DNA from: Pseudomonas sp. NCCP-436
Lineage (GTDB): Bacteria; Pseudomonadota; Gammaproteobacteria; Pseudomonadales; Pseudomonadaceae
Length of the DNA stretch: 64,000 nt
Reading direction: 5' to 3'
NCBI RefSeq assembly: GCF_019656335.1
Contig: NZ_BPLZ01000009.1
Span: 1 to 64,000 of the forward strand
Every line of letters starts with the position of its first letter. Positions within the stretch are counted from its first letter, which is position 1. This document shows, in pieces, positions 41,649 to 55,985 of the stretch. The notes below the pieces were generated by a model, which had not been told where the DNA came from, did not search any database, and saw only the letters and a list, made by a program, of their open reading frames with translations. A program made the translations under genes and the position numbers.

Positions 41649-42716
41649 ATGACCGAATTGAAGAACGACCGTTTCCTGCGTGCCCTGCTCAAGCAGCCGG
41701 TGGACGTAACCCCGGTATGGATGATGCGCCAGGCCGGCCGCTATTTGCCGGAGTACCGCGCCACGCGTGCCAGGGCTGGTGATTTTGTCAGCCTGATGAA
41801 GAGCCCGGAGCTGGCTTGTGAAGTGACCATTCAGCCGCTGGATCGCTACCCGCAGATCGATGCGGCGATCCTGTTCTCCGATATCCTCACCATCCCCGAC
41901 GCCATGGGCCAGGGCCTTTACTTCGAGACTGGCGAAGGTCCGCGTTTCAAGAAGGTTGTCAACTCGCTGGCCGATATCGAGGCGCTGTCGATACCTGACG
42001 CAGAAAAGGATCTGGGCTATGTGATGGATGCCGTGCGTACCATCCGTCGCGAGCTGGGTGGCCGCGTACCGCTGATTGGCTTTACCGGCAGTCCCTGGAC
42101 CCTGGCGACCTACATGGTCGAGGGGGGCTCCAGCCGCGACTTCCGCAAGACCAAGGCCATGCTCTACGACAACCCGCAGGCGCTGCATGCGCTGCTGGAC
42201 AAGCTGGCCAAGTCGATCACCGTCTACCTCAATGGCCAGATCAAGGCCGGCGCTCAGGCCGTGCAGATCTTCGATTCCTGGGGCGGCGCGCTGTCGGCGG
42301 CTGCTTACCAGGAGTTCTCCCTGCGTTATATGAAGCAGATCGTCGACGGACTGATTCGTGAGCACGAGGGGCGTCGCGTGCCGGTGATCCTGTTCACCAA
42401 AGGCGGTGGCCTGTGGCTGGAGTCCATGGCTGACAGCGGCGCCGAGGCGCTGGGTCTGGACTGGACCTGTGACATTGGCAGTGCGCGTGCCCGTGTGGGC
42501 CAGAAGGTGGCGCTGCAGGGCAATATGGACCCGGCCGTGCTGTACGCCAAACCCGAGGCCATCCGTGCCGAGGTGGCGCGTATTCTGGCCGCCTATGGCA
42601 AGGGCAGTGGTCAGGTGTTCAACCTCGGCCATGGAATTACGCCTGAAGTCGATCCGGCCCATGCAGCCGCTTTCTTTGAGGCGGTACACGAGCTGTCGGC
42701 GCCGTATCACGCCTGA
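41649..42716 (+). CDS. hemE: Uroporphyrinogen decarboxylase HemE
   Basis: A 355-residue enzyme that decarboxylates uroporphyrinogen III to coproporphyrinogen III in haem synthesis. [19 protein letters not shown] is the N-terminal signature with substrate-binding Arg residues. [21 protein letters not shown] sequence appears as [16 protein letters not shown], and the C-terminus has [15 protein letters not shown]. The ATG at 41649 gives the standard family length. It is separated from gltD by the accessory sulfur pair. Confidence 0.96.
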   Translation: MTELKNDRFLRALLKQPVDVTPVWMMRQAGRYLPEYRATRARAGDFVSLMKSPELACEVTIQPLDRYPQIDAAILFSDILTIPDAMGQGLYFETGEGPRFKKVVNSLADIEALSIPDAEKDLGYVMDAVRTIRRELGGRVPLIGFTGSPWTLATYMVEGGSSRDFRKTKAMLYDNPQALHALLDKLAKSITVYLNGQIKAGAQAVQIFDSWGGALSAAAYQEFSLRYMKQIVDGLIREHEGRRVPVILFTKGGGLWLESMADSGAEALGLDWTCDIGSARARVGQKVALQGNMDPAVLYAKPEAIRAEVARILAAYGKGSGQVFNLGHGITPEVDPAHAAAFFEAVHELSAPYHA

Positions 42717-42725
42717 GTAAGGTCG

Positions 42726-42751
42726 GGCGAGACTCTGGGGTGGATCTCGCC
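42726..42751 (+). terminator. Hairpin after hemE
   Basis: GGCGAGA (42726-42732) and TCTCGCC (42745-42751) pair perfectly around a 12-base loop, ten bases after the hemE stop. No U run follows. Confidence 0.35.
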
Positions 42752-42842
42752 TGGCGATGTGGGTCAGTCAGTGACCGAATGTCTCGCGCCTGTCACGATC
42801 TTTACCTAGAATCCGTCGCTATCGGGTTCAGGGAGGTGTGCG

Positions 42843-43613
42843 ATGCGACGGGTGGTATTCAACCAGAAGGGTGGTGTGGGCAAGTCCAGCATCGCCTGTA
42901 ACTTGGCTGCAGTCAGTGCGGTGCAGGGTTTTCGGACACTGCTGATCGACCTCGATGCCCAGGCCAACTCGACCCACTACCTCACCGGGCTCAGTGGCGA
43001 GGAAATTCCCACTGGAATCGCCGGATTCTTCAGGCAGACGCTCTCCTCAGGGCCCTTCGGCCGCAAGGGACGGGTGGATATCTACGAGACACCCTTCGAC
43101 AATCTGCATCTGGTTACCGCCACGGCCGAGCTGGCCGAACTGCAACCGAAGCTGGAGCAGAAGCACAAGATCAATAAGCTGCGAAAGCTGCTGCGGGAAT
43201 TGGCCGAGGACTATGATCATATTTACCTCGATACTCCGCCGGCGCTGAATTTTTATACGATTTCAGCGCTTATCGCTGCTGATCGTGTGCTGATTCCCTT
43301 CGATTGCGACAGTTTTTCCCGCAATGCCCTTTATAGCCTGTTGGCTGAGCTTGAGGAGCTGAAGGAAGATCACAACCCCGATCTGCAGGTGGAAGGCATA
43401 GTGGTCAACCAGTTCCAGCCGCGTGCCACTCTGCCGCAGCAGATGCTCGATGAGCTGCTCGCCGAGGGCCTGCCGGTGCTGCCGGTCAACCTGATGAGTT
43501 CGGTGAAGATGCGCGAATCCCATCATGCCTGCATGCCGCTGATTTATCTCGATGCCCGGCACAAGCTGACCCGACAGTTCGTCGAGCTGCACGATCTGCT
43601 CAACCGGGACTGA
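42843..43613 (+). CDS. Orphan ParA/MinD-type ATPase
   Basis: A 256-residue deviant Walker ATPase. The P-loop is KGGVGKSS at residues 9-16 with the signature Lys (the first K) of the ParA group, and LLIDLDAQANST is the A' motif. DHIYLDTPPALNFYT is the Walker B region. Such proteins position plasmids, chromosomes or large complexes. No ParB-like gene or parS-like repeat lies beside it, and the cargo is unknown. The ATG follows AGGGAGGTG. Confidence 0.85.
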   Translation: MRRVVFNQKGGVGKSSIACNLAAVSAVQGFRTLLIDLDAQANSTHYLTGLSGEEIPTGIAGFFRQTLSSGPFGRKGRVDIYETPFDNLHLVTATAELAELQPKLEQKHKINKLRKLLRELAEDYDHIYLDTPPALNFYTISALIAADRVLIPFDCDSFSRNALYSLLAELEELKEDHNPDLQVEGIVVNQFQPRATLPQQMLDELLAEGLPVLPVNLMSSVKMRESHHACMPLIYLDARHKLTRQFVELHDLLNRD

Positions 43614-43635
43614 TTGGCGCTCTCTGCGAGCGGCT

Positions 43636-44079
43636 TTAGCGCAGTCGCAATTGATAGTAGCCGCGACTTTCCGCCACCACTTCGCCGCTGTCGTCGGTCA
43701 GTTGCAGTTCCAGCAGGTATTCGGCCTTGCCGATCCGACTGGCCAGCTCCTCCAGGCGGGTGATTTCGTCGGTCGACAGGCGCGCCTCGACGCAAATGTC
43801 GCCGTTGGCCGGACGGCGAAAGCGCAGGTTCATTTCCTTGACGATCGGATAGAAGCACTGCACGTCGAAGCTGGTAAGAAACAGCGCGCCGCCGGGAATT
43901 TCGGCAAGGGTGAACAGGGCGCCGGCGTACATGCTGCCGATGTGGTTGCGGTTGCCCTCCAGCGGCATGCACAAGCGGACGAACCCTGGCTCCAGCACCT
44001 CGGCCTTTAGACCGCTACGGCGGACGAAGGCGATTTGTTCTTCGGTAAGCTGGCGGGCAAGTTCGACGGGCAGGGGCAT
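43636..44079 (-). CDS. Hot-dog fold thioesterase-like protein (DUF4442)
   Basis: A 147-residue protein of the DUF4442/PaaI-like hot-dog group. LCMPLEGNRNHIGSMYAGAL and FTLAEIPGGALFLTSF correspond to the N-cap and central helix of the fold, and FDVQCFYPIVKEMNLRFRRP forms the core strands. A thioesterase activity on acyl-CoA is suggested by the fold, not shown. It is convergent with the ParA gene and lies after trxC. Confidence 0.7.
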   Translation of the reverse strand: MPLPVELARQLTEEQIAFVRRSGLKAEVLEPGFVRLCMPLEGNRNHIGSMYAGALFTLAEIPGGALFLTSFDVQCFYPIVKEMNLRFRRPANGDICVEARLSTDEITRLEELASRIGKAEYLLELQLTDDSGEVVAESRGYYQLRLR

Positions 44080-44172
44080 GGCGTGGCTCCTTTACTGACG
44101 ATGCTCTCCAGACTAAGCGCTGGAGCGCGCCGTGCAATTGACCCGAGCGACCGCGTTGAGTGACTGAAGTGC

Positions 44173-44607
44173 TCAGATGCCCTGCTGGCGCAACCAGGCC
44201 AGCAACTGCGGTAATGGCAGTGCACCGCTCTGGCGGGCCACTTCGACGCCGCCTTTGAACAGTATCAGGCTGGGGATGGAGCGGATGCCCAATTGTCCGG
44301 CGAGGCTGGGATTGGCCTCACTGTCCAGCTTGCCCAAGCGGCAGCGGCCCCGCAGTTGCCCGGCGGCCTGGGCGAACACCGGGGCGAAGGCGCGGCAGGG
44401 AGCGCACCAGTCGGCCCAGACGTCCACCAGCAATGGCAGGTCGCCCCTGAGCTGGCTGGAGAAGCAGGACTGGGTCAGTTCAACGGGGGCGGCAGGCAGT
44501 ATTTCGGTCTTGCAGCGGCCGCAGCGCGGCGCATCGCCGAGACGTCCGGCGGGAATGCGGTTGAGCCCGTTGCAATGTGGGCAGGGAATCAGCAGGGGGG
44601 CGGTCAT
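44173..44607 (-). CDS. trxC: Thioredoxin 2 (TrxC)
   Basis: A 144-residue zinc-binding thioredoxin. The N-terminal extension carries Cys9, Cys12, Cys29 and Cys32 (PCPHC and RCGRC), which hold zinc and mark thioredoxin 2. The redox site is WCAPC with Cys68 and Cys71. GIRSIPSLILFKGG contains the conserved cis-Pro. It lies downstream of metY. A 13-bp hairpin ends directly at the ATG and contains the ribosome binding site, suggesting translational control. Confidence 0.93.
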   Translation of the reverse strand: MTAPLLIPCPHCNGLNRIPAGRLGDAPRCGRCKTEILPAAPVELTQSCFSSQLRGDLPLLVDVWADWCAPCRAFAPVFAQAAGQLRGRCRLGKLDSEANPSLAGQLGIRSIPSLILFKGGVEVARQSGALPLPQLLAWLRQQGI

Positions 44608-44646
44608 GGGCGGCTCCAGAGAGATAAGCGTTATCTGGAGCCGCCC
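44608..44646 (-). promoter_or_regulatory. 13-bp hairpin sequestering the trxC ribosome binding site
   Basis: Positions 44608-44620 and 44634-44646 are exact reverse complements (GGGCGGCTCCAGA / TCTGGAGCCGCCC) around a 13-base loop that itself can partly pair. In the minus-strand mRNA the second arm contains GGAG six bases before the trxC ATG, and the stem ends at the base before the start codon. It can act as a metY transcript end and as a block to trxC translation. Confidence 0.6.
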
Positions 44647-44662
44647 AGGGGGCTTTTCAAGT

Positions 44663-45940
44663 TTAGCCGCGCGATGCGTCCAGAGCCTGGCTCAGGTCGG
44701 CAAGAATGTCGTCGATGTGCTCGATGCCGATGGACAGGCGCACCATGTCGCGCGATACACCGGCGCGGGCCAGCTCCTCGTCGTCCAGTTGGCGGTGAGT
44801 GGTAGAGGCCGGGTGGCAGGCCAGCGACTTGGCGTCGCCGATATTCACCAGACGCAATACCAGCTTGAGCGCGTCGATGAAGCGCGCACCGGCTTCGAAG
44901 CCGCCCTTGATGCCAAAGGACAGAATCGCCGCCGGCTTGCCGCCGGTATAGCGCTTTGCAAGAGCATGCTCCGGATGGTCGGCCAGGCCGGCGTACTTGA
45001 CCCACTCCACCTGCGGATGGGTCTTGAGGAACTCTGCCACCTTCAGAGCGTTATCGCAGTGTCGCTCCATGCGCAGGGCCAGGGTTTCCAGGCCTTGCAG
45101 AATAAGGAAGGCGTTGAACGGCGACAGTGCGGCGCCGGTATTGCGCAGCGGCACCACGCGGCAGCGACCGATGAAGGCGGCAGGGCCGAAGGCTTCGGTG
45201 TAGGTAACGCCATGGTAGGACGGATCCGGGGTGTTGAGCAGCGCGAAGCGCTCCTTGTGCTCGGCCCAGGGGAATTTGCCGGAGTCGACAACGATTCCGC
45301 CGATGCTGGTGCCGTGGCCGCCGATGTACTTGGTCAGCGAGTGCACCACGATGTCGGCACCGTGTTCGAATGGTCGGCAGAGGATTGGCGTGGCCACGGT
45401 GTTGTCGACGATCAGCGGCACGCCATGACGATGCGCGGCCTCGGCCAGCGCGGCCAGATCGATGATATTGCCGGCCGGGTTACCGATGGACTCGCAGAAC
45501 ACCGCCTTGGTGCGTCCGTCGATCAGGGCTTCGAGTGCGGCGATGTCGTCATGGGCGGCGAAACGCACTTCGATGCCCTGACGCGGCAGGGTATGGGCGA
45601 ACAGGTTATAGGTGCCACCGTAGAGTTTGGCCACCGAGACGATGTTGTCGCCGGCCTCGGCGATGGTCTGGATGGCGTAGGTGATGGCCGCCATGCCCGA
45701 GGCTACCGCCAGTGCGCCGACCCCGCCTTCCAGGGCGGCGACACGCTGTTCCAGCACGTCGGTGGTGGGGTTCATGATGCGGGTATAGATGTTGCCGGCG
45801 ACCTTCAGGTCGAACAGATCGGCGCCATGCTGGGTGTCATCGAAGGTGTAGGAGGTGGTCTGGTAGATCGGTACTGCTGCCGCCTTGGTGGTCGGATCCG
45901 GACTGTAGCCGGCATGAAGGGCCAGAGTTTCGGCTTTCAT
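44663..45940 (-). CDS. metY: O-acetylhomoserine aminocarboxypropyltransferase (sulfhydrylase) MetY
   Basis: A 425-residue PLP enzyme that makes homocysteine from O-acetylhomoserine (or O-succinylhomoserine) and sulfide. [20 protein letters not shown] is the typical start. The PLP-binding Lys is in [17 protein letters not shown], and VYQTTSY-like sequence appears as [35 protein letters not shown] holds the PLP-ring Asp region. The ATG at 45940 is chosen by family length. It follows a TauE/SafE exporter gene, in a small sulfur-handling group with trxC. Confidence 0.94.
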   Translation of the reverse strand: MKAETLALHAGYSPDPTTKAAAVPIYQTTSYTFDDTQHGADLFDLKVAGNIYTRIMNPTTDVLEQRVAALEGGVGALAVASGMAAITYAIQTIAEAGDNIVSVAKLYGGTYNLFAHTLPRQGIEVRFAAHDDIAALEALIDGRTKAVFCESIGNPAGNIIDLAALAEAAHRHGVPLIVDNTVATPILCRPFEHGADIVVHSLTKYIGGHGTSIGGIVVDSGKFPWAEHKERFALLNTPDPSYHGVTYTEAFGPAAFIGRCRVVPLRNTGAALSPFNAFLILQGLETLALRMERHCDNALKVAEFLKTHPQVEWVKYAGLADHPEHALAKRYTGGKPAAILSFGIKGGFEAGARFIDALKLVLRLVNIGDAKSLACHPASTTHRQLDDEELARAGVSRDMVRLSIGIEHIDDILADLSQALDASRG

Positions 45941-45995
45941 CTGCTGCGTTCCTTGATAGTGAGAGAAAGTAGAGACGCAGGATGGAGAAAGTGAT

Positions 45996-46034
45996 ACGGC
46001 CCGGTCAATGCATCGAAGCAATGAAGCGGGCCGT
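45996..46034 (-). terminator. Inverted repeat between the TauE/SafE gene and metY
   Basis: ACGGCCCG (45996-46003) and CGGGCCGT (46027-46034) form a perfect 8-bp stem with a 23-base loop. It may end the exporter transcript or sit in the metY leader. No U run follows. Confidence 0.35.
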
Positions 46035-46058
46035 TACTTAGAACGAAAGGTTCTTGTC

Positions 46059-47039
46059 TTAGGTCAGCGCACTGTACAGGTTGTAGGCGCTGATCAGCGT
46101 AATCAGGCTGCCGACGATGGTCAGCAGGGTGCGTGCCGACAGCATCTTGCACAGCAAGGCGGCGAACGGTGCGGCGAACATGCCGCCGAACACCAGCCCG
46201 GCCACCATCATCCAGGTGCCGGGGTCGCCGGCCAGCAGCATGAACGATGCGGCGCTGGTGATGGTCAGGAAGAACTCGGCAAAGTTCACCGAGCCGATGG
46301 TCGTGCGCGGATCGGAGCCGGAGCCCAGCAGGCTGGTGGTCACCACCGGGCCCCAGCCTCCACCGCCGGCAGCATCGACAAAACCGCCGAACACCGCCAG
46401 TTTGGCCACGTGCCTCGGCTCGCGGCTTTTCATTACGCGCTGGCGGTAGGCCTTGCTGAGGATGTAGCCGCCCATAATCAGCAGGTAGGCGGAAATGAAC
46501 GGTTTGAATATTTCCCCGTCGACCTGGGTCACCAGAATGGCGCCAAGGATGGCGCCGAGGATGCCCGGCAGCAGCAGGCGCAGAAACAGGGCTTTGCGCA
46601 CGTTGCCCAGTTTGACGTGGGAGATGCCGGAGAGACCGGTGGTGAACACTTCGGCGATGTGCACGCTGGCACTGGCCGCCGCTGGCGAGGCACCAGCGCC
46701 GAGTAGGAAGGTAGTGGCGGTGATGCCGTAGGCCATGCCTAGTGCGCCGTCGATCATCTGGGCGAAAAAGCCGACGGCTACGGCGCTCCAGAACACAGGG
46801 CTACTCAGGGTGTTTTCGATGATTTGCAAACCGCTGCTGCCGCCGTTGTCACCGAAGAACAGGCGCCAGGCCAGAAACAGCAGCAGGCTGACCAGAGTGG
46901 CCACGGCAAACCACATGGCCGCACGTAGAACCGGATGATTGTCGGGATGGCTGACGAAGTCTTCGACGGGGGGCAGACCTAGTGCCTGATGCTCGTTGTT
47001 GAGCGGGCTGGGGCTGAGATCAAGGTCGCGAATCTTCAT
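46059..47039 (-). CDS. TauE/SafE (TSUP) family sulfite or anion exporter
   Basis: A 326-residue inner-membrane protein with about eight hydrophobic segments. After a 50-residue hydrophilic N-terminus come AAMWFAVATLVSLLLFLAWR and then the TSUP repeats (SPVFWSAVAVGFFAQMIDGA, SASVHIAEVFTTGLSGISH, and a second copy around VDAAGGGGWGPVVTTSLLG and VNFAEFFLTITSAASF). Members move sulfite, sulfonates or other small anions. Position next to metY suggests a sulfur compound, which is an inference. Confidence 0.87.
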   Translation of the reverse strand: MKIRDLDLSPSPLNNEHQALGLPPVEDFVSHPDNHPVLRAAMWFAVATLVSLLLFLAWRLFFGDNGGSSGLQIIENTLSSPVFWSAVAVGFFAQMIDGALGMAYGITATTFLLGAGASPAAASASVHIAEVFTTGLSGISHVKLGNVRKALFLRLLLPGILGAILGAILVTQVDGEIFKPFISAYLLIMGGYILSKAYRQRVMKSREPRHVAKLAVFGGFVDAAGGGGWGPVVTTSLLGSGSDPRTTIGSVNFAEFFLTITSAASFMLLAGDPGTWMMVAGLVFGGMFAAPFAALLCKMLSARTLLTIVGSLITLISAYNLYSALT

Positions 47040-47244
47040 TGGCAGCAGGCCTGACAGTTGGTGGTAGAACAGGCGGGAATAAGCAGGGGGCGAAAGATAA
47101 AGGGCTTTTCTTATAGCGTCTAAGAACGTTTAAGAAGATAGATATTCTATTTTTGATTATTGCTGAGGCCACGCCGTTGCCGGCCTGAGACCTCATGGAA
47201 GAGGACGTAGGGCGACGCAGAAGTAGAGGTTGCGCCGCCGATGC

Positions 47245-52105
<4,861 letters not shown>

Positions 52106-52250
52106 GGGATGGACGCGCAAGAAGGTGAGTGTCGTCGGGAGCTGGAACGAAGCCTAGGGGATCTTGCGGGAAAAGTCTCTGCCGCGTGGTCAATCCGTAC
52201 GCGGGCTTTGCCATCGTTGCCTGTCCGCACGCAACGACGGCATGCGGGGC

Positions 52251-53972
52251 TCAGCGCCCTTCCGTGAATCGGACGCCAATCTTGCGGATCTGGTTCCCGG
52301 CCATTTCGGCGATGGTCCAGGTCAGGCCATTCCACTGCACCTGATCGCCGACCACCGGCTCGCTGTCGAGCAGTTGGGTAATGAACTGGCCAAGTCGCTG
52401 GTTGGGCGCGGCATCATCCAGATCGAGACTGTAGAGCTGAGCGATTGCCTCCAGCTCGGCATCGCTTTCCAGCAGGAAGTCGCCGAAGAAGCGTAGGTCG
52501 CTTGCGCGCTTCGGTTCCTCGCTGAACAGCTGGCTCAGTGCCGGCAGGTCGTCCTCATGGCCGATGACGCAGAGCCGGTCGCCGGCTTCCAGCTTGGTGC
52601 TGCCCGATGGGTGGAGCAATTGCTGGCCCCGGAACAGCGCGGCAATACGGGTGTTTTCGGGCATCTTCAGATCGCGCAGCGGAGCGCCGATACACCACTT
52701 GTCCGCCCCCAACTGGTAGGTGAACAGCTCCCACTGGCTGGTCGGGTGGATGCCCAGGCCGGCTCGGGAGATCGGCGACGGCGTCGGCGGAATTTCCACC
52801 CGAGCCTTGCGTGCAGCCCAGCCCAGGGTGGTGCCCTGCAGCAGCAGAGAGACCAGCACAATGAAGAAGGCCACGTTGAAGAACAGCTGGGCGTTGTTCA
52901 GACCGGCCATCAGCGGGAATACAGCAAGGATCACCGGTACCGCGCCGCGCAGGCCGATCCAGGAAATGAAGGTGCGTTCGCGCAGGTTGAAACCCTTGAA
53001 CGGCAGCAGGCCGATGAATACCGACAGTGGGCGGGCAAAGAGGATCATCCACAGTGACAGCAGCAGTGCCGGCACGGCAATCGGCAGCAGGTCGCTCGGG
53101 GTGAGCAGCAGGCCAAGCACGAGGAACATGCCCAGTTGGCTGAGCCAGGCCAGACCATCGAACATATGCAGGATGCCGTGTCGGTTACGGATCGGGCTGT
53201 TGCCCAGCAGCAGGCCGCAGACATAGACGGCGAGGATGCCGCTGCCGCCAATGGTGCCGGACAGGGCATAAATCATGATGCCGCCGCTGACGGCCAGCAG
53301 TGGGTAGAGGCCGTCCGCCACGCTTAGACGGTTGATCAGTTGCAGCAGCAGCCAGCCGCCGGCCAGTCCCAGAATTACGCCGATGCCGAACTGCTCGAAC
53401 AGGCTGAGCAGGATTCCCCAGCTGAAGCTGGTCTGGCCGGCGGAGATCATGGCGATCAGCGAGACGGTGAGGAACATCGCCATCGGGTCGTTGCTGCCCG
53501 ATTCGATTTCAAGAGTGGAGCCTACGCGTTCGTTCAGTCCCTTGCCGTTTAGCAGGTTGAACACCACGGCAGCATCAGTGGAGCCGACAATGGCGCCGAT
53601 CAGCAAGCCCTCGATCAGGCTCAGGTTGAACAGCCAGGCCGCAGCAATGCCGGTCAGACCGGCGGTAATCACCACACCGAAGGTCGCTAGCGACAGGGCT
53701 GGCCAAAGAGCTACGCGGAAGGTGGCCTTGCGCGTGCGCATACCACCGTCGAGCAGGATTACGGCCAGTGCCAGGTTGCTAACCAGATAGGCAAGCGAAT
53801 AGTCGTTGAAGACGATGCCGCCAATGCCGTCGACGCCGGCAAGCATGCCGACGCCTAGGAAGATGACCAGAATCGGGATGCCCACGCGGGTGGACACCGA
53901 GCTGACCATGATGCTGAAGGCAACCAACAGGGCACCGATCAAGAACAGCTGATTGATGGCGCCTGCGTCCAA
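52251..53972 (-). CDS. nhaP2: K+/H+ antiporter of the NhaP2/CvrA type
   Basis: A 573-residue CPA1 cation/proton antiporter. About 12 hydrophobic segments occupy residues 1-390, with the ion-binding [10 protein letters not shown] (ND motif) and [14 protein letters not shown] cytoplasmic TrkA-C-like domain (about 405-480, [19 protein letters not shown]) and a C-terminal CorC/HlyC-like domain follow. Together with the MscK channel next to it, the pair suits potassium and osmotic balance. The two genes face the same way with a 145-base gap. Confidence 0.9.
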   Translation of the reverse strand: MDAGAINQLFLIGALLVAFSIMVSSVSTRVGIPILVIFLGVGMLAGVDGIGGIVFNDYSLAYLVSNLALAVILLDGGMRTRKATFRVALWPALSLATFGVVITAGLTGIAAAWLFNLSLIEGLLIGAIVGSTDAAVVFNLLNGKGLNERVGSTLEIESGSNDPMAMFLTVSLIAMISAGQTSFSWGILLSLFEQFGIGVILGLAGGWLLLQLINRLSVADGLYPLLAVSGGIMIYALSGTIGGSGILAVYVCGLLLGNSPIRNRHGILHMFDGLAWLSQLGMFLVLGLLLTPSDLLPIAVPALLLSLWMILFARPLSVFIGLLPFKGFNLRERTFISWIGLRGAVPVILAVFPLMAGLNNAQLFFNVAFFIVLVSLLLQGTTLGWAARKARVEIPPTPSPISRAGLGIHPTSQWELFTYQLGADKWCIGAPLRDLKMPENTRIAALFRGQQLLHPSGSTKLEAGDRLCVIGHEDDLPALSQLFSEEPKRASDLRFFGDFLLESDAELEAIAQLYSLDLDDAAPNQRLGQFITQLLDSEPVVGDQVQWNGLTWTIAEMAGNQIRKIGVRFTEGR

Positions 53973-54098
53973 TGTCTAACTCCTTGCGATGGTCATATAT
54001 GCATTCAGCGTGCCAGCGATTCTAACCCGACGCCTGACGCCGCTGTCAAAAAAAACCATCCTCCTTGTTTCATTAGGTTGCGCAGGGTTTGCCAGGGC

Positions 54099-55904
54099 TC
54101 AGAACCAGGCGTCCTTCATGCCCAGGCAAGTGTCGTCGCGCGCTTCGAGAATGGCCAGGTCATGGTGGCAGCTGGGTACTTCCCAGGTCAGGAAGTAACG
54201 CGCCGCCTGCAGCTTGCCGCGGTAGAAGGCCTGTTCTTCGGCATTGTCCGTGCGGGCCAGGCCCTGCTCGGCGCGAATCGCCTGTTCCAGCCAGCGCCAG
54301 CCGATCACCGTGTGGCCGAACACCTTCAGGTACAGCGCCGAGTTGGCCAGGCCCTGGTTGACCTTGCCGCTCATCAGGTCGCCGAGCAGGGCCAGGGTCA
54401 CCGCCTGCAGGCGTGCCAGCAATTGTTCGAGTGGCTGACGCAGGGCTGTGAGCGACTCATGTTCGCTAGCGCGCTGGCAGCAGTCGTTGATCAGCTTGAG
54501 CAGTTGCTTGAGCGCGGCGCCACCGTTCTGCGAGACCTTGCGCCCGAGCAGGTCGAGCGACTGGATGCCGTGCGTGCCCTCGTGGATCGGATTGAGGCGG
54601 TTGTCGCGGTAGTACTGCTCCACCGGGTATTCGCGGGTGTAGCCGTGGCCGCCGAGGATCTGGATGGCCAGTTCGTTGGCCTTGAGGCAGAACTCCGAGG
54701 GCCAGGATTTGACGATGGGGGTGAGCAGGTCGAGCAGCTCCAGGGCGCGGGTGCGGTCCTCGGCGGTCTCCAGGGTCTGGGTGTCATCGAACAGCCGGGC
54801 GGCGTACAGGCCCAGGTCGAAGGCGCCCTCCACGTAGGCCTTCTGCGCCAGCAGCATGCGCCGCACGTCGGCGTGCTCGACTATGGGGATCTGCGGGCTG
54901 GTCGGGTTCTTGCCGTCCGGCTGGCGGCCCTGGGGACGCTGGCGGGCATACTCCAGCGAGTACAGGTAGCCCGCGTAGCCGAGCATGGTGGCGCCCATGC
55001 CGACGCCGATGCGTGCTTCGTTCATCATCTGGAACATGTAGGACAGACCGTGGTACGGCTGGCCTACCAGGTAACCGACGCATCGGCCATTGTCGCCGAA
55101 ATTCAGCGCCGTGGAGGTAGTGCCGCGCCAGCCCATCTTGTGGAACAGTCCGGCCAGGGTCACGTCGTTACGCGCGCCCAGCGAGCCGTCCTGGTTGACC
55201 AGAAACTTGGGCACGATAAACAGGCTGATGCCCTTCACCCCGGGCGGTGCGTCCGGTAGCTTGGCCAGTACCATGTGCACAATGTTTTCGGAGATTGGCT
55301 GGTCGCCGCCGGAGATGAATATCTTGTTGCCGCGGATGCGGTAGCTGCCGTCGGCGTGCGGCTCGGCACGGGTTCTGATGTCTGACAGCGAGGAGCCGGC
55401 GTGCGGTTCGGTCAGGGCCATGGTGCCGAAGAAGCGGCCGTCGATGATTGGCTGTAGAAAGCGTGCCTTCTGCTCGACACTGCCGAATGCCTCGATCAGG
55501 TTGGCCACCCCCATCGTCAGCATCGGGTAAGAGCTGGTGGCGATATTGGCGGCCTGGAAGTGGGCGAAGCAGGCCTGCGACAGCAGATTGGGCAGTTGCA
55601 TGCCGCCGTGCTCGAAATCGCGGGTGGCGTTGAGAAAACCGGCCTCGTGGAAGGCGCGCAGGGCCGGTTCCACCTCGGCGATCAATACCGCCGCATCGTC
55701 GATGAACTGTGGTTCATGCTCGTCGTTTCTGCGGTTGTGCGGGGCGAACAGTTGCTCGGCGATCTGCCGGGCAGTGCCGAGCGCAGCGTCGAACGTCTCT
55801 CGGTTGTGGTCGGCGAAGCGCGGGCGCTGGGTCAGTGCCTCGGCGTCGAGTACTTCGTAGAGTTCGAACGCCAGGTTGCGGGAGCTGAGCAGAGTCTCGG
55901 ACAT
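54099..55904 (-). CDS. Acyl-CoA dehydrogenase (long, about 600-residue class)
   Basis: A 601-residue FAD enzyme oxidising acyl-CoA to trans-2-enoyl-CoA. The middle domain has TMALTEPHAGSSLSDIRTRA, which contacts FAD, and a substrate region near KIFISGGDQPISENIVHMVL. The C-terminal helical domain includes the QILGGHGYTREYPVEQYYRD motif. The extra 200-residue C-terminal domain marks the AcdA/FadE5-like class rather than the 380-residue acyl-CoA dehydrogenases. Substrate chain length is unknown. Confidence 0.92.
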   Translation of the reverse strand: MSETLLSSRNLAFELYEVLDAEALTQRPRFADHNRETFDAALGTARQIAEQLFAPHNRRNDEHEPQFIDDAAVLIAEVEPALRAFHEAGFLNATRDFEHGGMQLPNLLSQACFAHFQAANIATSSYPMLTMGVANLIEAFGSVEQKARFLQPIIDGRFFGTMALTEPHAGSSLSDIRTRAEPHADGSYRIRGNKIFISGGDQPISENIVHMVLAKLPDAPPGVKGISLFIVPKFLVNQDGSLGARNDVTLAGLFHKMGWRGTTSTALNFGDNGRCVGYLVGQPYHGLSYMFQMMNEARIGVGMGATMLGYAGYLYSLEYARQRPQGRQPDGKNPTSPQIPIVEHADVRRMLLAQKAYVEGAFDLGLYAARLFDDTQTLETAEDRTRALELLDLLTPIVKSWPSEFCLKANELAIQILGGHGYTREYPVEQYYRDNRLNPIHEGTHGIQSLDLLGRKVSQNGGAALKQLLKLINDCCQRASEHESLTALRQPLEQLLARLQAVTLALLGDLMSGKVNQGLANSALYLKVFGHTVIGWRWLEQAIRAEQGLARTDNAEEQAFYRGKLQAARYFLTWEVPSCHHDLAILEARDDTCLGMKDAWF

Positions 55905-55985
55905 GAAGCGGCCTCCTGATGATGCAGCGAGTCTAGGCAGCCGGCAGGGCGTCTGCCCAGCATCATCAGTTGGCGTGATGCACCG

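Noticed and set aside
41553..42710. A 385-codon open frame antisense to hemE
   Set aside because: hemE is complete on the opposite strand; the antisense frame has no ribosome site or known domain.
54050..54064. A8 run between the antiporter and acyl-CoA dehydrogenase genes as an intrinsic terminator
   Set aside because: On the minus strand it gives a T8 run after the acyl-CoA dehydrogenase stop, but I could not find a convincing GC-rich stem directly before it.
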